64,000 nucleotides of DNA, taken from assembly GCA_009760855.2 (NCBI GenBank), contig WPIO01000067.1, positions 741,501 through 805,500 of the forward strand. Reading direction: 5' to 3'. The notes below the pieces were generated by a model. That model searched no databases and had not been told where the DNA came from. It worked only from the letters and a program-made list of their open reading frames with translations. The stretch is from Cristatella mucedo. Lineage: Eukaryota > Bryozoa > Phylactolaemata > Cristatellidae. This document shows, piece by piece, positions 36,709 to 48,483 of the stretch (the first letter of the stretch is position 1; the number at the start of each line of letters is the position of its first letter). A program made the translations under genes and the position numbers.

Positions 36709-37802
36709 CTACAAAACCGGGTTGAGATGTATAGGCGCAAGGAATGTTTCACAGTGCGAATATGGCGTACAGTGGCCGCCATTTGCAGATCAGAAATCTC
36801 ACACCATCGCTTAGTCCCAGCCACTAGGAAGAAGTGCGTTCTAGTTTGCTGGTAGATAATGCTCAGTACACGTGGTTCTTGAATCTCCTGCAACCCATTT
36901 GAGGGATGTCGGCCGTGGTACTAAACCACGTATCTTGCTTGCAAAGAGTCAATACCAGATTTGAGTACGGGTCCTTGAGCGAAATAACCATAAAACCAAA
37001 CTCGCACTCACAGTTAGCCCAAATAGTACTGATTTACTATGAGACTCACTTCCGGTTGGCGGAGCTGCATGGCTGCCTTCCTCACTTTACTTTGTTGAGG
37101 TCTTTTTGATGATGGCTTGATTTGTACAAGTCCTATTCGGAATACCACCTCCACAGACGATTGGAGAGTTTAATCCATGTCACAATTGATGGGCTCCAGA
37201 TGTCTTCAACTGCTTACAAATTTGATTAGCTGCCTGAATTGATCTATGCTATACCACTGTTGCTACGAGTAGGCTGAGCTAAAGATAAAACCACGAGGGA
37301 AATTTTAGTTGGTTACGAATGAGGCCGCAGAATTTGCAAGAAATGCATGAAAATCCAGCTAGGAGGGTGCATTGGTAAACTAGGTGTGGTAGTTCGCGAT
37401 TTTTTAAAGGTCAGAGCAAACTCATTACCCTGACCCATGATGTCCTTAATGTTTGGGTGTGAATGTGACAATGTGCACTGCTGCACCAGTTTCACGCTCC
37501 TCAATTCCTCTACAGGCAATAACTCATTCAAGGAGCTATTCGATTTAAGAACCATTGGTGATCGAAGCTATTACTAGGCAGGTCATACGACATGGAGATC
37601 GTGGTGACAATTACTGTGCTACCATGCCTTCGCTCATCTTTTGATTGATGGTAAGCTTATCTAGCCTTCCACCATTCATTCCAGCTGCTTCATATGAGCT
37701 CGTTACTTCCTCGAGTACCCAATTAGCACAGCTTGTCACATTACCCTTGTCATTTCGTGACATGAGACGGCAAGCTGGCCACCTACTGAGCCAAAAAGGA
37801 AC

Positions 37803-37948
37803 TACGCCGAGCTAGTTCGGTCTAGTGGTTAAGATGCTCGCCCCGACCAAGGTCTTACTGAGGTCGTGGGCTCGAGCCCCGAGGCATATGTGACACGCCT
37901 GAATAGAGATTAAGTTATCTTGAGGCGCTATATAAATGAATTATATTT
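37803..37948 (+). mobile_element. SINE-1 copy, best preserved head
   Basis: The tRNA-like head has an A-box region tctagtggttaagatgctcg and the B box gtgggctcgagcccc. It is followed by gaggcatatgtgacacgcctg and a tail aatagagattaagttatcttgaggcgct that matches the LINE-A 3' hairpin. The end is AT-rich (atgaattatatttaatta). Located in the intron between exons 12 and 13. Confidence 0.8.
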
Positions 37949-37954
37949 AATTAT

Positions 37955-39480
37955 ATTTACCTCAAACTGCCTTGCATTAGAGCTGCGATATGAAAGTAAA
38001 GGGGAGCAATAATTTAATCTGTGAGGCCTTTGGAGTTATATATTTAATGTACACCTGTATAAATTTTAAAAATTATACAAAATACATAATTGAATGCATA
38101 ACCTATGTGTGCTGGAGCTACCCAGAGTGCAAGTCACAAAGATGATTTTGATCCTACAAAACAATAATCGGCTTACATTAGGATTCATTAAATTTCATGC
38201 TGTTCATATGACGTAAACGGCAGTCACTGCTGATTTAGGAGCAACTGCTGACCACTAGGGGGAGAGCCCGAGATTAGTTAACAGGATAATCATCCTCGCG
38301 TCACGCAATTACTACAGGTGCTTAGTGTTTCTCACTCTCTCACTTCAAGGTTTTGATGAGCGATCAATGTAAATCTTTTTTGAAAAACAACTCACTGTGC
38401 CGACAGGAATTGATTACAAAATGAAGAGTTGAGCCCAACAGATGTGTGTTCATTTCTTCTCAAGCTCAAAGCAAATCTACTAAGGTGTAACCACGTATTC
38501 ATTCGAAAATATCAAGCTAAAGTCAATAATAACTAGGGGTTTGGTTGCTTGACAATGCAGAAAGTTCGCAGGCCAGGCCAGTCTCCTGAATAGGCTAAAG
38601 ACAATGCATGCCCTCATTTCTAAGCAACAAACGAAATTCAATAGACATCAGTGACTAGCCCATGTGAAATGTAATCTTGAAAGCAGTCAATATTTGTAGC
38701 AAATTATTTTTCAAATTGCAGCTTTAGTTCAGTTGTGGTAGCCAAGGAGCTCTTGACTATTTGCAAAATACTGCTTCAGTTTTCGTATCTTATCAGCAGC
38801 TAGATGTTACTTCGGCATTATTTTGTTACCTCTTTATGAATTCACTTACACATGTCTATTGCGGCCACCTAAAGAAAATGCAGAGCGTAACGGCTAATTT
38901 CAAACTAAATTCATAAAGTGTATTCATTATTAGTATCAAAATCTCCTGTCTCTGTTAGTACATGCAGTACGTATCTTTGTATATCAGCTGCATCCCAAGA
39001 GAGCAACTTAGACCGCAGGAATGCTTACTCCACGGAACTTTTAGCAGCATTTTTTCGAGACCAGTGGGGGCTTCTGGTGGCTCGCAGTATAAACTAGATT
39101 TTTTCTAAAGCAAAGTGAGAAAATGTAGAGCAAATACGAGTCCAGAGTAAAGTCTAGAAAATGAATAACTTGAATGAGCAGCAAAAATAAGCTTTCGAGT
39201 CATTGAGTGAGTTGGCAGATTAGAGGTGAGCGTAAGTCACTGAATCAATACGGAGATTTCATGTATAAGGACTTAGAGAGAAAACTATTTGTTTTCCTAT
39301 TGCTGGATTAATATATGTTTTTTACACCTAATTCAAATCCAAGTGCAGCCTTCATGTTCGAGACTGCTCAACGGATCCGAAGCTTTGTTATGCATTAACA
39401 ACGTTATCAACAACGTTCCGTTATTAACAACGGAGCCTATAGCAAGTCTAATTGGTACTGCTAAAACTTTGACTCGGTGA
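37955..39480. other. Intronic sequence, nothing recognised
   Basis: Part of the 6.1 kb intron between exons 12 and 13. No repeat or coding segment was recognised. Confidence 0.4.
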
Positions 39481-39489
39481 TTAAAACGG

Positions 39490-40115
39490 TCAACTTACTC
39501 CAAAACTCATCCGGAAGACTTGTCTGTCGTGATAGCCGCAGTTGCCACATCCCACAAGTTCTCGCCTACTTGGGGCTCGAGTCAAGCAACGCATTGACTG
39601 TATGGTTTCGCCATTCACATTTAGGTCTCTATTATTAGGCTTCTGCAAGCCTATCAGATCTACTCCCCACTAGGCAAAGAAGCGTACCACCAGCTTTTCG
39701 GAATCCAACTATTTATGTAGACCTCATACAAACCGCAAACTCTCAGGAGACCACGCCTAGAGTTCACTTGCTCCCAGACTTGGAACTCACCTCGTACTTG
39801 CATCACGACATCTCTTAATGGACCGTGTTTAAAATGAAGCGTAAAACACAGGTTTATCTCAGGAATTAGTGGATACGTGTAATTCGACCTGTGTGCGCCT
39901 ACGGGAGCTGAAACTTAGCATGCTGCCGATAACCATACTTTTATTCTGACCCCTGCACGTGTCACCCATAACCGTGATATTCATGTTTTTTGCTAGCATG
40001 CTACCACTAATCTTTCGATCGCCCTTCCTTCGCAACAAATGTAAAGTGAATGGAGAGATATTACTTCTCTCATGGTGCTGTATACAGTGTACTATTATTA
40101 TCATCATTATTATAT
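39490..40115 (+). mobile_element. LINE-A 3' part, decayed
   Basis: From cttgtctgtcgtgatagccg through the ORF C-terminus, the 3' UTR (cctgcacgtgtcacccataac) and a degenerate hairpin to an ATT-rich tail near 40.09-40.12 kb. Confidence 0.78.
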
Positions 40116-40204
40116 TGTCGATCCACAAGAGTGACAAGTACAGAGAGACCCTCTGTGAGGTAACAGTACCCCTTCTGGGATTCTGACTCTTCGTTGAAAT
40201 CCTG

Positions 40205-40211
40205 CACGACT

Positions 40212-40248
<37 letters not shown>

Positions 40249-40254
40249 CTCGCA

Positions 40255-40320
<66 letters not shown>
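40205..40320. repeat. (CT)n microsatellite, interrupted
   Basis: Two pure CT runs (about 40205-40245 and 40257-40319) separated by aagctcgcaaggt. Confidence 0.97.
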
Positions 40321-40434
40321 TGCTCTGTCTTTCAACTGAGTGCGGCACATCATCGTCTGAACTAAAAGTGCGGCCACAAGTGACCCTAGCTGGAAATTTG
40401 CCTCGAATAAAAAAATATCGCTACACGATATTCC

Positions 40435-41935
40435 GGTCGCACTAGCTGTACTATGCTTAGATCTGCTGCTGCCACGCATAAGAAATATTGACAATGTGTC
40501 CTTAATCTCATGCCATGTCCGTTACCTTTTAAAAAATCTGTTGTGAAGCCACTATTTATTGAAGCAAAAGTAAGTAAAAAAACCTGAAATTTCGCCATGC
40601 GTCCATCCTACTGGTGCTATCGAAGATAATAAACGAAGTTCAGCTGCAGGACAGTTTAAGCGGTATGTTAAAATCTCAAAACGTACATTTAAGAACCACC
40701 ACATGTTCGTGGAATGATTAATCAATAAATTCAGCATTGCTTCTTGTATATGACGACCTTCTTACGAATTTGGACGTACTTTAACTCTATCTGCACGTTT
40801 TGACTGATCTTGCATCAGAGTTGGACACTATCAATATCTAAGTGCTTCTCGTGAGCCTCTCATCTCGTCTGGGCTTCGTTGCCAATGCAGTGATGTGGCT
40901 CAGATCCTTACCTACTGGGAGCCCCCTTAGAATTAATGTGAATAGCAATCCGAGGAACCGCTGAATTGTTGGGAGGGGTATCACAGGCCTGTGCTCTTAG
41001 TCTGCTTCTTTTTGCAGTTAAAATCCTCCTGTGATCTGAAAGCCGAATATAGGCTTTAACGACGGTGCAGAGGACTCTAAGTTGTACATTTACTTTGACC
41101 TCTCCAACACCTCCAGCATTTCTAATTCTCTCTAATCCCCAGCTGCATGTGTTGATAACAAAGGCACCCGGATCGCAGCAAACGTTCTCAAATATAGTAA
41201 AAATGCATCCAGCTTATTAGTTTTTCAAAAAAAAAGTATGATACAGAAATACAAATTCTTAGCACTCAAAATTGGCTAAACCAACCAACCTAGTGCAGCA
41301 TCGGCATGACGTCTAGGTGTCTTTTTCTAAATTTATCTCTCGTTAGCTAACCACGGCTGCTCGAGACAACTTTAAGCTTCATAACACTGCTAAAATGTGG
41401 GCTTGCTTACACAGATATACTGCTTCTAAATTCGTCATATGTTACATCACGTCTAAACATGTATGACTCACTGTCTGCTGCTTTACTACCATGAAGAACA
41501 GGCACTTACAGTTGATACCAAACTTTCCAGATGGGCATGCTTGCCACGAGCTTTTGTAGCTACCACAACACCACACCTCTCACGGATCTGCACTAGCTAA
41601 CAGTCAAGCAGTGCATCTGCCGAGCTGGTTTGATCTTGTGGTTAATGTGCTGGCCCCGACCAAGGTTTGACGGAGGTTGTGGGCTCGAGCCCCGAGGCAT
41701 ATGTGAAGCGCCTGAATAGAGATTAAGTTCTCTTGGGGCGCTATGTAAATGAAATATAGTATCTACTTTAGCTTCGGCCACTCGGTTTTAAGGGTCTGAA
41801 ATATGTATTTCCAGCCGATGTATCGTATCTAATCAACCACCAAGCTAGATATCGTACCCCGGATTTTTTGGAATCAAAACATTTTGCTGGTCCTCGTATA
41901 TAAGTTAAATCTCTAGAAAGCCCTCAATAAGCGTG
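40435..41935 (+). mobile_element. LINE-A copy, RT to C-terminal region, split by SINE-1
   Basis: Starts with the same block as the copies at 12.56 and 51.75 kb (atctgctgctgccacgcataag), passes through a decayed RT and C-terminal part and ends abruptly at 41.935 kb without its 3' UTR. SINE-1 interrupts it at 41.62-41.77 kb. The abrupt 3' end coincides with the truncated Ig-unit intron, marking a deletion junction. Confidence 0.78.
41618..41765 (+). mobile_element. SINE-1 copy nested in LINE-A
   Basis: Head with A-box region ttgtggttaatgtgctggcc and B box gtgggctcgagcccc; tail agcgcctgaatagagatt...tcttggggcgct (41707-41742). It interrupts LINE-A between cagtcaagcagtgcatc and the continuation near 41.77 kb; gcatc/gtatc at the two ends may be a target-site duplication. 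Confidence 0.82.
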
Positions 41936-42795
41936 GCTTACAGTTTCGTGCTTGCTCACAGTGCCAGCGCATCTGCCTGGTATAGAATACTTTGAAAGCC
42001 TGCGCCTGAGTCTTTAATAAAGCGTCGTTTGGAGAAAAGAAGGCTTAAACTGTACTAAATGAGAAATATAAATACTAGCAAGATAAACTTGCAACTAGGG
42101 CTTAAAGAACAGTAGATTTTATCTCATATGTTGAATACTAATATTTAATCAGCTATTGAGCAAAGTTCATACATTATGCAACAATTATTGCTGATAATGC
42201 TGATGACGTTTCCAATAACAAAAATCATAACCAGTTTTTCTTTTGTCTTGTTCATATTTAAACTGAAAGTAGGAAACTGTTTATAAGTATGCTCGGCATT
42301 CTTGGAGAGCGAAAAAATCCTTTTGGCGTAGGGTATGGCATAAAAGAGCAACTTCAGAGGGTTCACTGTCGAAGATACAGGTACATGTTCACGTGATCAC
42401 TGTTATTTTAGGTCTTATAGGTACAATTTTTGTGAATGAAAAATACCTACTTGGCCAAAATTAAAAGGTGCATGTTAAATACAGCTCGAGGTAATGCTGC
42501 GAGCACGGATCTTTTAAACTGGGATCTATATATTACGAAAGTGGACGTTCCTCTAAATTTAAAGCATTTTAATCTGTAAACTTTTGATCTACACTGTCCT
42601 CTCAGGCAATGGGGTATACAGAGTGAATGACCTGTCGACTCAGGAATGCCAGAGAGTCACGTTAGATGTCATACTGCGAGGATGCCAGCTGAAGTCCTGT
42701 ATTCAGAAATCTAGAAGCTTGGTGGAGGCGTAGTAAGAAGAGCCTCGTGCCCATAGCTATCATAGTAAAATTATTTCTTAAATACGAATCACCAA
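41935..42795. repeat. Truncated older copy of the Ig exon-pair unit (intron part only)
   Basis: From the block reading gtttcgtgcttgctcacagt the sequence follows the intron of the duplicated units (43.79-44.66 kb) with clear but moderate similarity up to the edge of copy 1. The C-half exon that should stand just below 41.94 kb is absent; LINE-A sequence abuts instead. It is an older copy that lost an exon by deletion across a LINE. Confidence 0.75.
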
Positions 42796-42820
42796 TTGCA
42801 AAATACTCTCTCCAACTTAC

Positions 42821-43013
42821 GTGAGCGTGTCGCCATCGATGACACAACTAGTTGGCAAAGCAATATTCTGACTGCCATCGGATTTAGTCCATATGATTCT
42901 GGGAGCCGGGCTTCCGTTGGCATTGCACTTGAGGGTGAGTGTGCCACCTGCAGCAATACTTCCGCCGCCTGGACTGGTGCCGGAGGCAGTCAACGTGACA
43001 GTTGTTGGTGCAC
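42821..43013 (-). CDS. Ig gene, exon 12: N-terminal half of an Ig domain, duplicate copy 1
   Basis: The 193 bp exon is identical to the one at 44.7 kb. No adjacent C-half exon follows on the low-coordinate side. The intron homologous to that of the neighbouring units continues to about 41.94 kb and is then cut off by LINE-A sequence. The next exon in frame is at 36.6 kb, across a 6.1 kb intron, and its phase is compatible. Confidence 0.9.
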
Positions 43014-43636
43014 CTTGATCAACGAATGCAGAGCCGCTGCTCAATTTTTCTTCTCACTGACAGAACCGACGAGATTTCGCTTGGTGGCCAGCATGCTTTG
43101 GGCGGATCTGCGGGAGCTCAGACTCATATGCACTATTACAAGTGACAATATCACTGTGCTTCCCATTGCTTGCGTATGCCCAGGAAATAATTTCTTGAGC
43201 AGCCGTAGACCTACGTGTTTTTAATAAAGTCAGTGCTGGTTGCTAGCTGGTGTTAAGCCAAGTGTGGAGAATAATCGAACAGGACAGCTGGTGCTGCTGC
43301 ACTCTCGGTAGGCGCCAAGTACTACTTCTACTAGTGGGCTAACAAGGCTACTGAAAAACGCCGATGATTGATGAACGGCACATAGGTATGCCACGTGTAA
43401 AATTTTTGATCAACTCCTAGCCTACGAATGACATTATAAATGCAACCAGTTTCTATGCTGTCGCGGAACGCCTCAAGTCAAGTACTTTTAAACGCGCTTA
43501 TATTGGACTGGACTGCAGGGCAAAGTCCTCAACAGATGCTGCTGCCCCTACCCTGAGAAACCATCGCCTAAGTTGAAGAAATGGCCTCGCCTACATTTCA
43601 GCTATCGCGAGCCATTCACAGCACAGCTTCTCTTAC

Positions 43637-43740
43637 CCTTGTCATCCACGACGAGGCGTGCGCTTTTGAAGGATGAGCCGTATTCGTTCTGTGCAGTGCA
43701 CCTGTATATGCCAGCGTCGTCTGGCTTGATTGAAGGAATT
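43637..43740 (-). CDS. Ig gene, exon 11: C-terminal half of an Ig domain, duplicate copy 1
   Basis: The 104 bp exon is the same as the one at 45.5 kb: IPSIKPDDAGIYRC, then TAQNEYGSSFKSARLVV. It completes the domain begun at 44.7 kb and is followed, after 623 bp, by the N-half exon at 42.8 kb. Confidence 0.92.
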
Positions 43741-44684
43741 CTAAAACAGGCTCGTTGTAAGCTTCCGGAACAAAAAAGAGGCTGGCAATGCGCGTGGCTC
43801 ACAGTTTCGTGCCTGCTCACAGTGCCAGCTAGCATCTGTCTGGTTTACCATACTTTGAAGGCCTGTGCCTGAGCCTTTAATGAAACGTATTTTTGAGAAA
43901 AGAATGCTTAAACTCTAATAGATGAAAAAGATACAAATACTAACAAGATATAGTTAAAACTAGGGCTGTATAGCATAGTAAATTTTATCTCGTAGGTTGA
44001 AAACTAATATTTAATCGGACTATTCAGCCAAATTCATGCATTATGCATCCTTAATATGCTGATGACGTATAAAATAAAATAAAATCATAACCAGTTTTCT
44101 TTTTGTCTTGTTCATACTTAGGCTGAAAGTAAGAAACTGTTTAAAAGTATGTTTGGCATTCTTGGCTAGCGAAACAATCCTTTATGGCGTAGGTTATGGT
44201 AATAAAAGAGATACTTCAGAGGGTACGCTGTTGAAGATACAGGTGCATATTCACGTAACCACTGTTATTTTAGGTCGGATAGATACTATTTTTGTGAATA
44301 CAAAATACCTACTTTGCCAAAATGAAAAGACGCATTTTAAATACACCACGAGTTAATGCTGTAGGCACGGATCGTTTGTAACTGGGATCAGTATATCATA
44401 CAAGTGGACGTTTCCGGTAAATTGAAAGCATTTTTTTCTGTAAAATCTTGATCTCCACTGTCCTCTCAGGCAATGGGGTATACAGTGTGAATGACCTGTC
44501 GACTCAGGAATGCCAGAGAGTCGGGATAGATGTCCTAAGGCAAGGACGCCTGCTAAGATCCTGCATTCAGAAATCTAGAAGCTTGATGGGGGTCTAGTAA
44601 GAAGAGCTTCATTCCCATGGTTCTTACAGTACAATTTTTTCTTATATACGAACCAATAATTGCAAAATACTCTCTCCAACTTAC

Positions 44685-44877
44685 GTGAGCGTGTCGCCAT
44701 CGATGACACAACTAGTTGGCAAAGCAATATTCTGACTGCCATCGGATTTAGTCCATATGATTCTGGGAGCCGGGCTTCCGTTGGCATTGCACTTGAGGGT
44801 GAGTGTGCCACCTGCAGCAATACTTCCGCCGCCTGGACTGGTGCCGGAGGCAGTCAACGTGACAGTTGTTGGTGCAC
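44685..44877 (-). CDS. Ig gene, exon 10: N-terminal half of an Ig domain, duplicate copy 2
   Basis: The 193 bp exon has an acceptor ending atcaag and the donor AC|gtaagttgg. It contains the B-strand Cys in LTLKCNANG and the C-strand Trp in RIIWTKSDG. It has the same sequence as the exon at 42.8 kb. An extra Cys lies near the end (LPTSCVIDG), absent from exon 8, which might pair elsewhere. Confidence 0.92.
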
Positions 44878-45501
44878 CTTGATCAACGAATGCAGAGCCG
44901 CTGCTCAATTTTTCTTCTCACTGACAGAACCGACGAGATTTCGCTTGGTGGCCAGCATGCTTTGGGCGGATCTGCGGGAGCTCAGACTCATATGCACTAT
45001 TACAAGTGACAATATCACTGTGCTTCCCATTGCTTGCGTATGCCCAGGAAATAATTTCTTGAGCAGCCGTAGACCTACGTGTTTTTAATAAAGTCAGTGC
45101 TGGTTGCTAGCTGGTGTTAAGCCAAGTGTGGAGAATAATCGAACAGGACAGCTGGTGCTGCTGCACTCTCGGTAGGCGCCAAGTACTACTTCTACTAGTG
45201 GGCTAACAAGGCTACTGAAAAACGCCGATGATTGATGAACGGCACATAGGTATGCCACGTGTAAAAATTTTTGATCAACTCCTAGCCTACGAATGACATT
45301 ATAAATGCAACCAGTTTCTATGCTGTCGCGGAACGCCTCAAGTCAAGTACTTTTAAACGCGCTTATATTGGACTGGACTGCAGGGCAAAGTCCTCAACAG
45401 ATGCTGCTGCCCCTACCCTGAGAAACCATCGCCTAAGTTGAAGAAATGGCCTCGCCTACATTTCAGCTATCGCGAGCCATTCACAGCACAGCTTCTCTTA
45501 C

Positions 45502-45605
45502 CCTTGTCATCCACGACGAGGCGTGCGCTTTTGAAGGATGAGCCGTATTCGTTCTGTGCAGTGCACCTGTATATGCCAGCGTCGTCTGGCTTGATTGAAG
45601 GAATT
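45502..45605 (-). CDS. Ig gene, exon 9: C-terminal half of an Ig domain, duplicate copy 2
   Basis: The 104 bp exon has a gttttag acceptor and an AAG G|gtaaga donor. It encodes IPSIKPDDAGIYRCTAQNEY, then GSSFKSARLVVDDKG. I see no nucleotide difference from the exon 1,865 bp away at 43.6 kb. The F-strand DAGIYRC is intact. Confidence 0.92.
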
Positions 45606-46549
45606 CTAAAACAGGCTCGTTGTAAGCTTCCGGAACAAAAAAGAGGCTGGCAATGCGCGTGGCTCACAGTTTCGTGCCTGCTCACAGTGCCAGCTAGCAT
45701 CTGTCTGGTTTACCATACTTTGAAGGCCTGTGCCTGAGCCTTTAATGAAACGTATTTTTGAGAAAAGAATGCTTAAACTCTAATAGATGAAAAAGATACA
45801 AATACTAACAAGATATAGTTAAAACTAGGGCTGTATAGCATAGTAAATTTTATCTCGTAGGTTGAAAACTAATATTTAATCGGACTATTCAGCCAAATTC
45901 ATGCATTATGCATCCTTAATATGCTGATGACGTATAAAATAAAATAAAATCATAACCAGTTTTCTTTTTGTCTTGTTCATACTTAGGCTGAAAGTAAGAA
46001 ACTGTTTAAAAGTATGTTTGGCATTCTTGGCTAGCGAAACAATCCTTTATGGCGTAGGTTATGGTAATAAAAGAGATACTTCAGAGGGTACGCTGTTGAA
46101 GATACAGGTGCATATTCACGTAACCACTGTTATTTTAGGTCGGATAGATACTATTTTTGTGAATACAAAATACCTACTTTGCCAAAATGAAAAGACGCAT
46201 TTTAAATACACCACGAGTTAATGCTGTAGGCACGGATCGTTTGTAACTGGGATCAGTATATCATACAAGTGGACGTTTCCGGTAAATTGAAAGCATTTTT
46301 TTCTGTAAAATCTTGATCTCCACTGTCCTCTCAGGCAATGGGGTATACAGTGTGAATGACCTGTCGACTCAGGAATGCCAGAGAGTCGGGATAGATGTCC
46401 TAAGGCAAGGACGCCTGCTAAGATCCTGCATTCAGAAATCTAGAAGCTTGATGGGGGTCTAGTAAGAAGAGCTCCATTCCCATGGTTCTTACAGTACAAT
46501 TTTTTCTTATATACGAACCAATAATTGCAAAATACTCTCTCCAACTTAC

Positions 46550-46742
46550 GTGAGCGTGTCGCCATCGATGACAGAACTAGGCGGCAAAGCAATAGTCTCA
46601 GAGCCATCGGTTTTGGTCCAAATGAAGCTGGGAGCCGGGCTTCCGTTGGCTTTGCACTTGAGGGTGAGTGTGCCACCTGCAGCAATACTTCCGCCGCCTG
46701 GACTGGTGCCGGAGGCAGTCAAAGTGACGGTTGTTGGTGCAC
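46550..46742 (-). CDS. Ig gene, exon 8: N-terminal half of an Ig domain (diverged member of the duplicated set)
   Basis: The 193 bp exon encodes GAPTTVTLTASG, LTLKCKANGSPAPSFIWTKT and ends VIDGDTLT. It is closely related to the two identical exons at 44.7 and 42.8 kb. It differs from them by several substitutions (for example KANG for NANG, SFIW for RIIW, PPSS for PTSC), so it predates the recent duplication. The last roughly 50 bp at the donor side are identical to the other two, which probably marks where unequal exchange occurred. Confidence 0.92.
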
Positions 46743-47350
46743 CTTGACCAACGAATGCAGAGGCACTGCTTAATTTTTCTTCTCACCAACAGAACCGACG
46801 TGATTTCGTGTGGTGGCCAGCATGCATTGGTCGGATCTGCTGGAGTTCAGACTGCTATAGCAATATTACAAATTTAACAGCCTTATGCGAAAACCATTGT
46901 TTTATCTGCTGAGTAAATAAAATGTATGCCTGAGCTGAAAAACCTGGTTTCTTGAGATCTCAAAAGTTCTCAGCATTGGACAAGAACAGCAATTGCGATC
47001 ATACTTCAAACATGTTAATAGCTTCTGACTTGCATCTACCCAATGTGAGCACTATTTCGATTGTCTGTCATGGAGATCGAGAAAAATGCTGAAATCTAAA
47101 GAGGGTTTCAAAGAAATCTCTGCAGCAATGTCACATGTCTGAAGAAGATTTCTTGTGAATTGTCAAGGCACTAGCGAGTATAGAGTTGTTTCACAATGAC
47201 GGTTGACAACCACAAGAATGCTTGTAACCAGACTTTCATTGACGGTCATATTACTGATGGCGCCGCCCTAAGAAGTGGCAGTCCAGCTAGATGGGCCTCC
47301 TTACTCTGGCTGCTGCTGCTTTCTATTTTCACCGCAGGGCTAGAGCTTAC

Positions 47351-47454
47351 CCTTGTTATCCACGACGAGGCGTGCGGCTTTGGAGGATGAGCCGTACTGG
47401 TTCGTAGCAGTACAGGAGTATACGCCGGCATCGGCTGCTGCTATCGTTGGAATC
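47351..47454 (-). CDS. Ig gene, exon 7: C-terminal half of an Ig domain
   Basis: The 104 bp exon lies between a tttcacag acceptor and an AAG G|gtaagc donor. It encodes IPTIAAADAGVYSCTATNQY, then GSSSKAARLVVDNKG. The F-strand motif DAGVYSC is complete. It pairs across the 9.5 kb intron with the N-half exon at 57.0 kb, with compatible phase (2 then 2). The downstream intron is 608 bp. Confidence 0.9.
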
Positions 47455-47499
47455 CTGTGAAACAAAGTATTGCAATTCGCAGTTCGAGCTAGACTGGTT

Positions 47500-48480
47500 T
47501 CGGTTGCAAGCTTCAAGGAAACTCGAGCTTAAAATATAAATGGCACTGCTCGGAATATTTCAACTAGATATTGTCTTCAATTCCCGTTGCAAGCAGTAAT
47601 CAGGTATTTGACATTCAAGGCTAGTTCCTGTTCATTTTATGAATCGCCCTGCTAGAGACATACGACCTCTGCTAACCGCGGACTGTCGTTACAACCATCC
47701 TTGCTAAAGCAGAATCCTTATATTATATCATAGAATGACAGACTTGTATTGCAACTAAGCCATAAATATGTGTAAAGGCCATTAAAACCCTTGAGATTTC
47801 AGAGCATATTTCGCGAACATTTATGATATTGAGTGGATTTTTTTCCATAAAACTAAGGCAATAAATGATACAAAAATGCCGGTAAATTACTTTGCTTAGG
47901 TGCCTAATTAGTACTTCACCAGGCAGTTTAAGCAGACCTAATACAGCAAAATCAGGTCCCTTCTGAATGATTTCGATAGTTGCTGGGCCGCGAAATCATC
48001 TGCAAATGGCTCAAAGTCCAGTTTGCTGAGCCTGCTATTTCTCGTAAACTCTAATATTACCTTCGGGGATTTCTACCAAGGAAACAGATACGGTTTATAA
48101 GAATGGCGTTTTGAAGCTCACACAGAAAGGGGTCACAAAATTCGTTCTTGAGAATACTAATTAGCCCTGTCAAACAATGCACCTCATTGATCGTTCGGAA
48201 CTTCCAGGCAATCCCGATCAGGAGGGTTCTGCTCTTAAGTCAGTCTTCAAGTAATCGTCTACTGTTTTCCAGGAATTATGGTAATAGCCTTTGTTGTGCT
48301 TGTGTAAGTTTGGCCAAGAAAGTGCTGCTGTAGCTATACATACATTAGAAAAAAGTCAATGAGCCGCCATTGCTGAACGTTGCTTTTCCAATTTCAAGCT
48401 CTGCAGAGTCCATGGGAAGAAGTTTATACACCTCTCCTTTCGAGCTCCTCTTAAGAAAAGATCCCATGGTGGCAGTAATT
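47500..48480. other. Intronic sequence, nothing recognised
   Basis: Low-coordinate end of the 9.5 kb intron between exons 6 and 7. Short ORFs only. Confidence 0.4.
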
Positions 48481-48483
48481 TAA

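Larger units (their letters stand above)
42796..44659. repeat. Recent tandem duplication of an Ig exon pair, copy 1
   Basis: This 1,864 bp unit contains exons 12 and 11 and the following intron. It is nearly identical to the next unit. The differences I see are one base in an A-run near 43.40 kb (copy 2 has one more A) and T at 44609 against C at 46474. Sequence just to the left resembles the equivalent interval only loosely, so this edge is sharp. Confidence 0.93.
44660..46524. repeat. Recent tandem duplication of an Ig exon pair, copy 2
   Basis: This 1,865 bp unit contains exons 10 and 9. High identity to copy 1 continues about 50 bp into the third, diverged unit at 46.53 kb and then drops inside exon 8. 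The near absence of differences in introns as well as exons means a very recent event, gene conversion, or an assembly duplication. Confidence 0.93.

Noticed and set aside
39859-40494. 211-codon minus-strand ORF with Arg-Glu repeats
   Set aside because: The repeat is the translation of the (CT)n microsatellite on the other strand, flanked by LINE-A sequence.
42796-43224. 142-codon plus-strand ORF duplicated at 44660-45088
   Set aside because: It is the antisense shadow of the Ig N-half exon, whose minus-strand reading has Cys/Trp motifs and splice sites.
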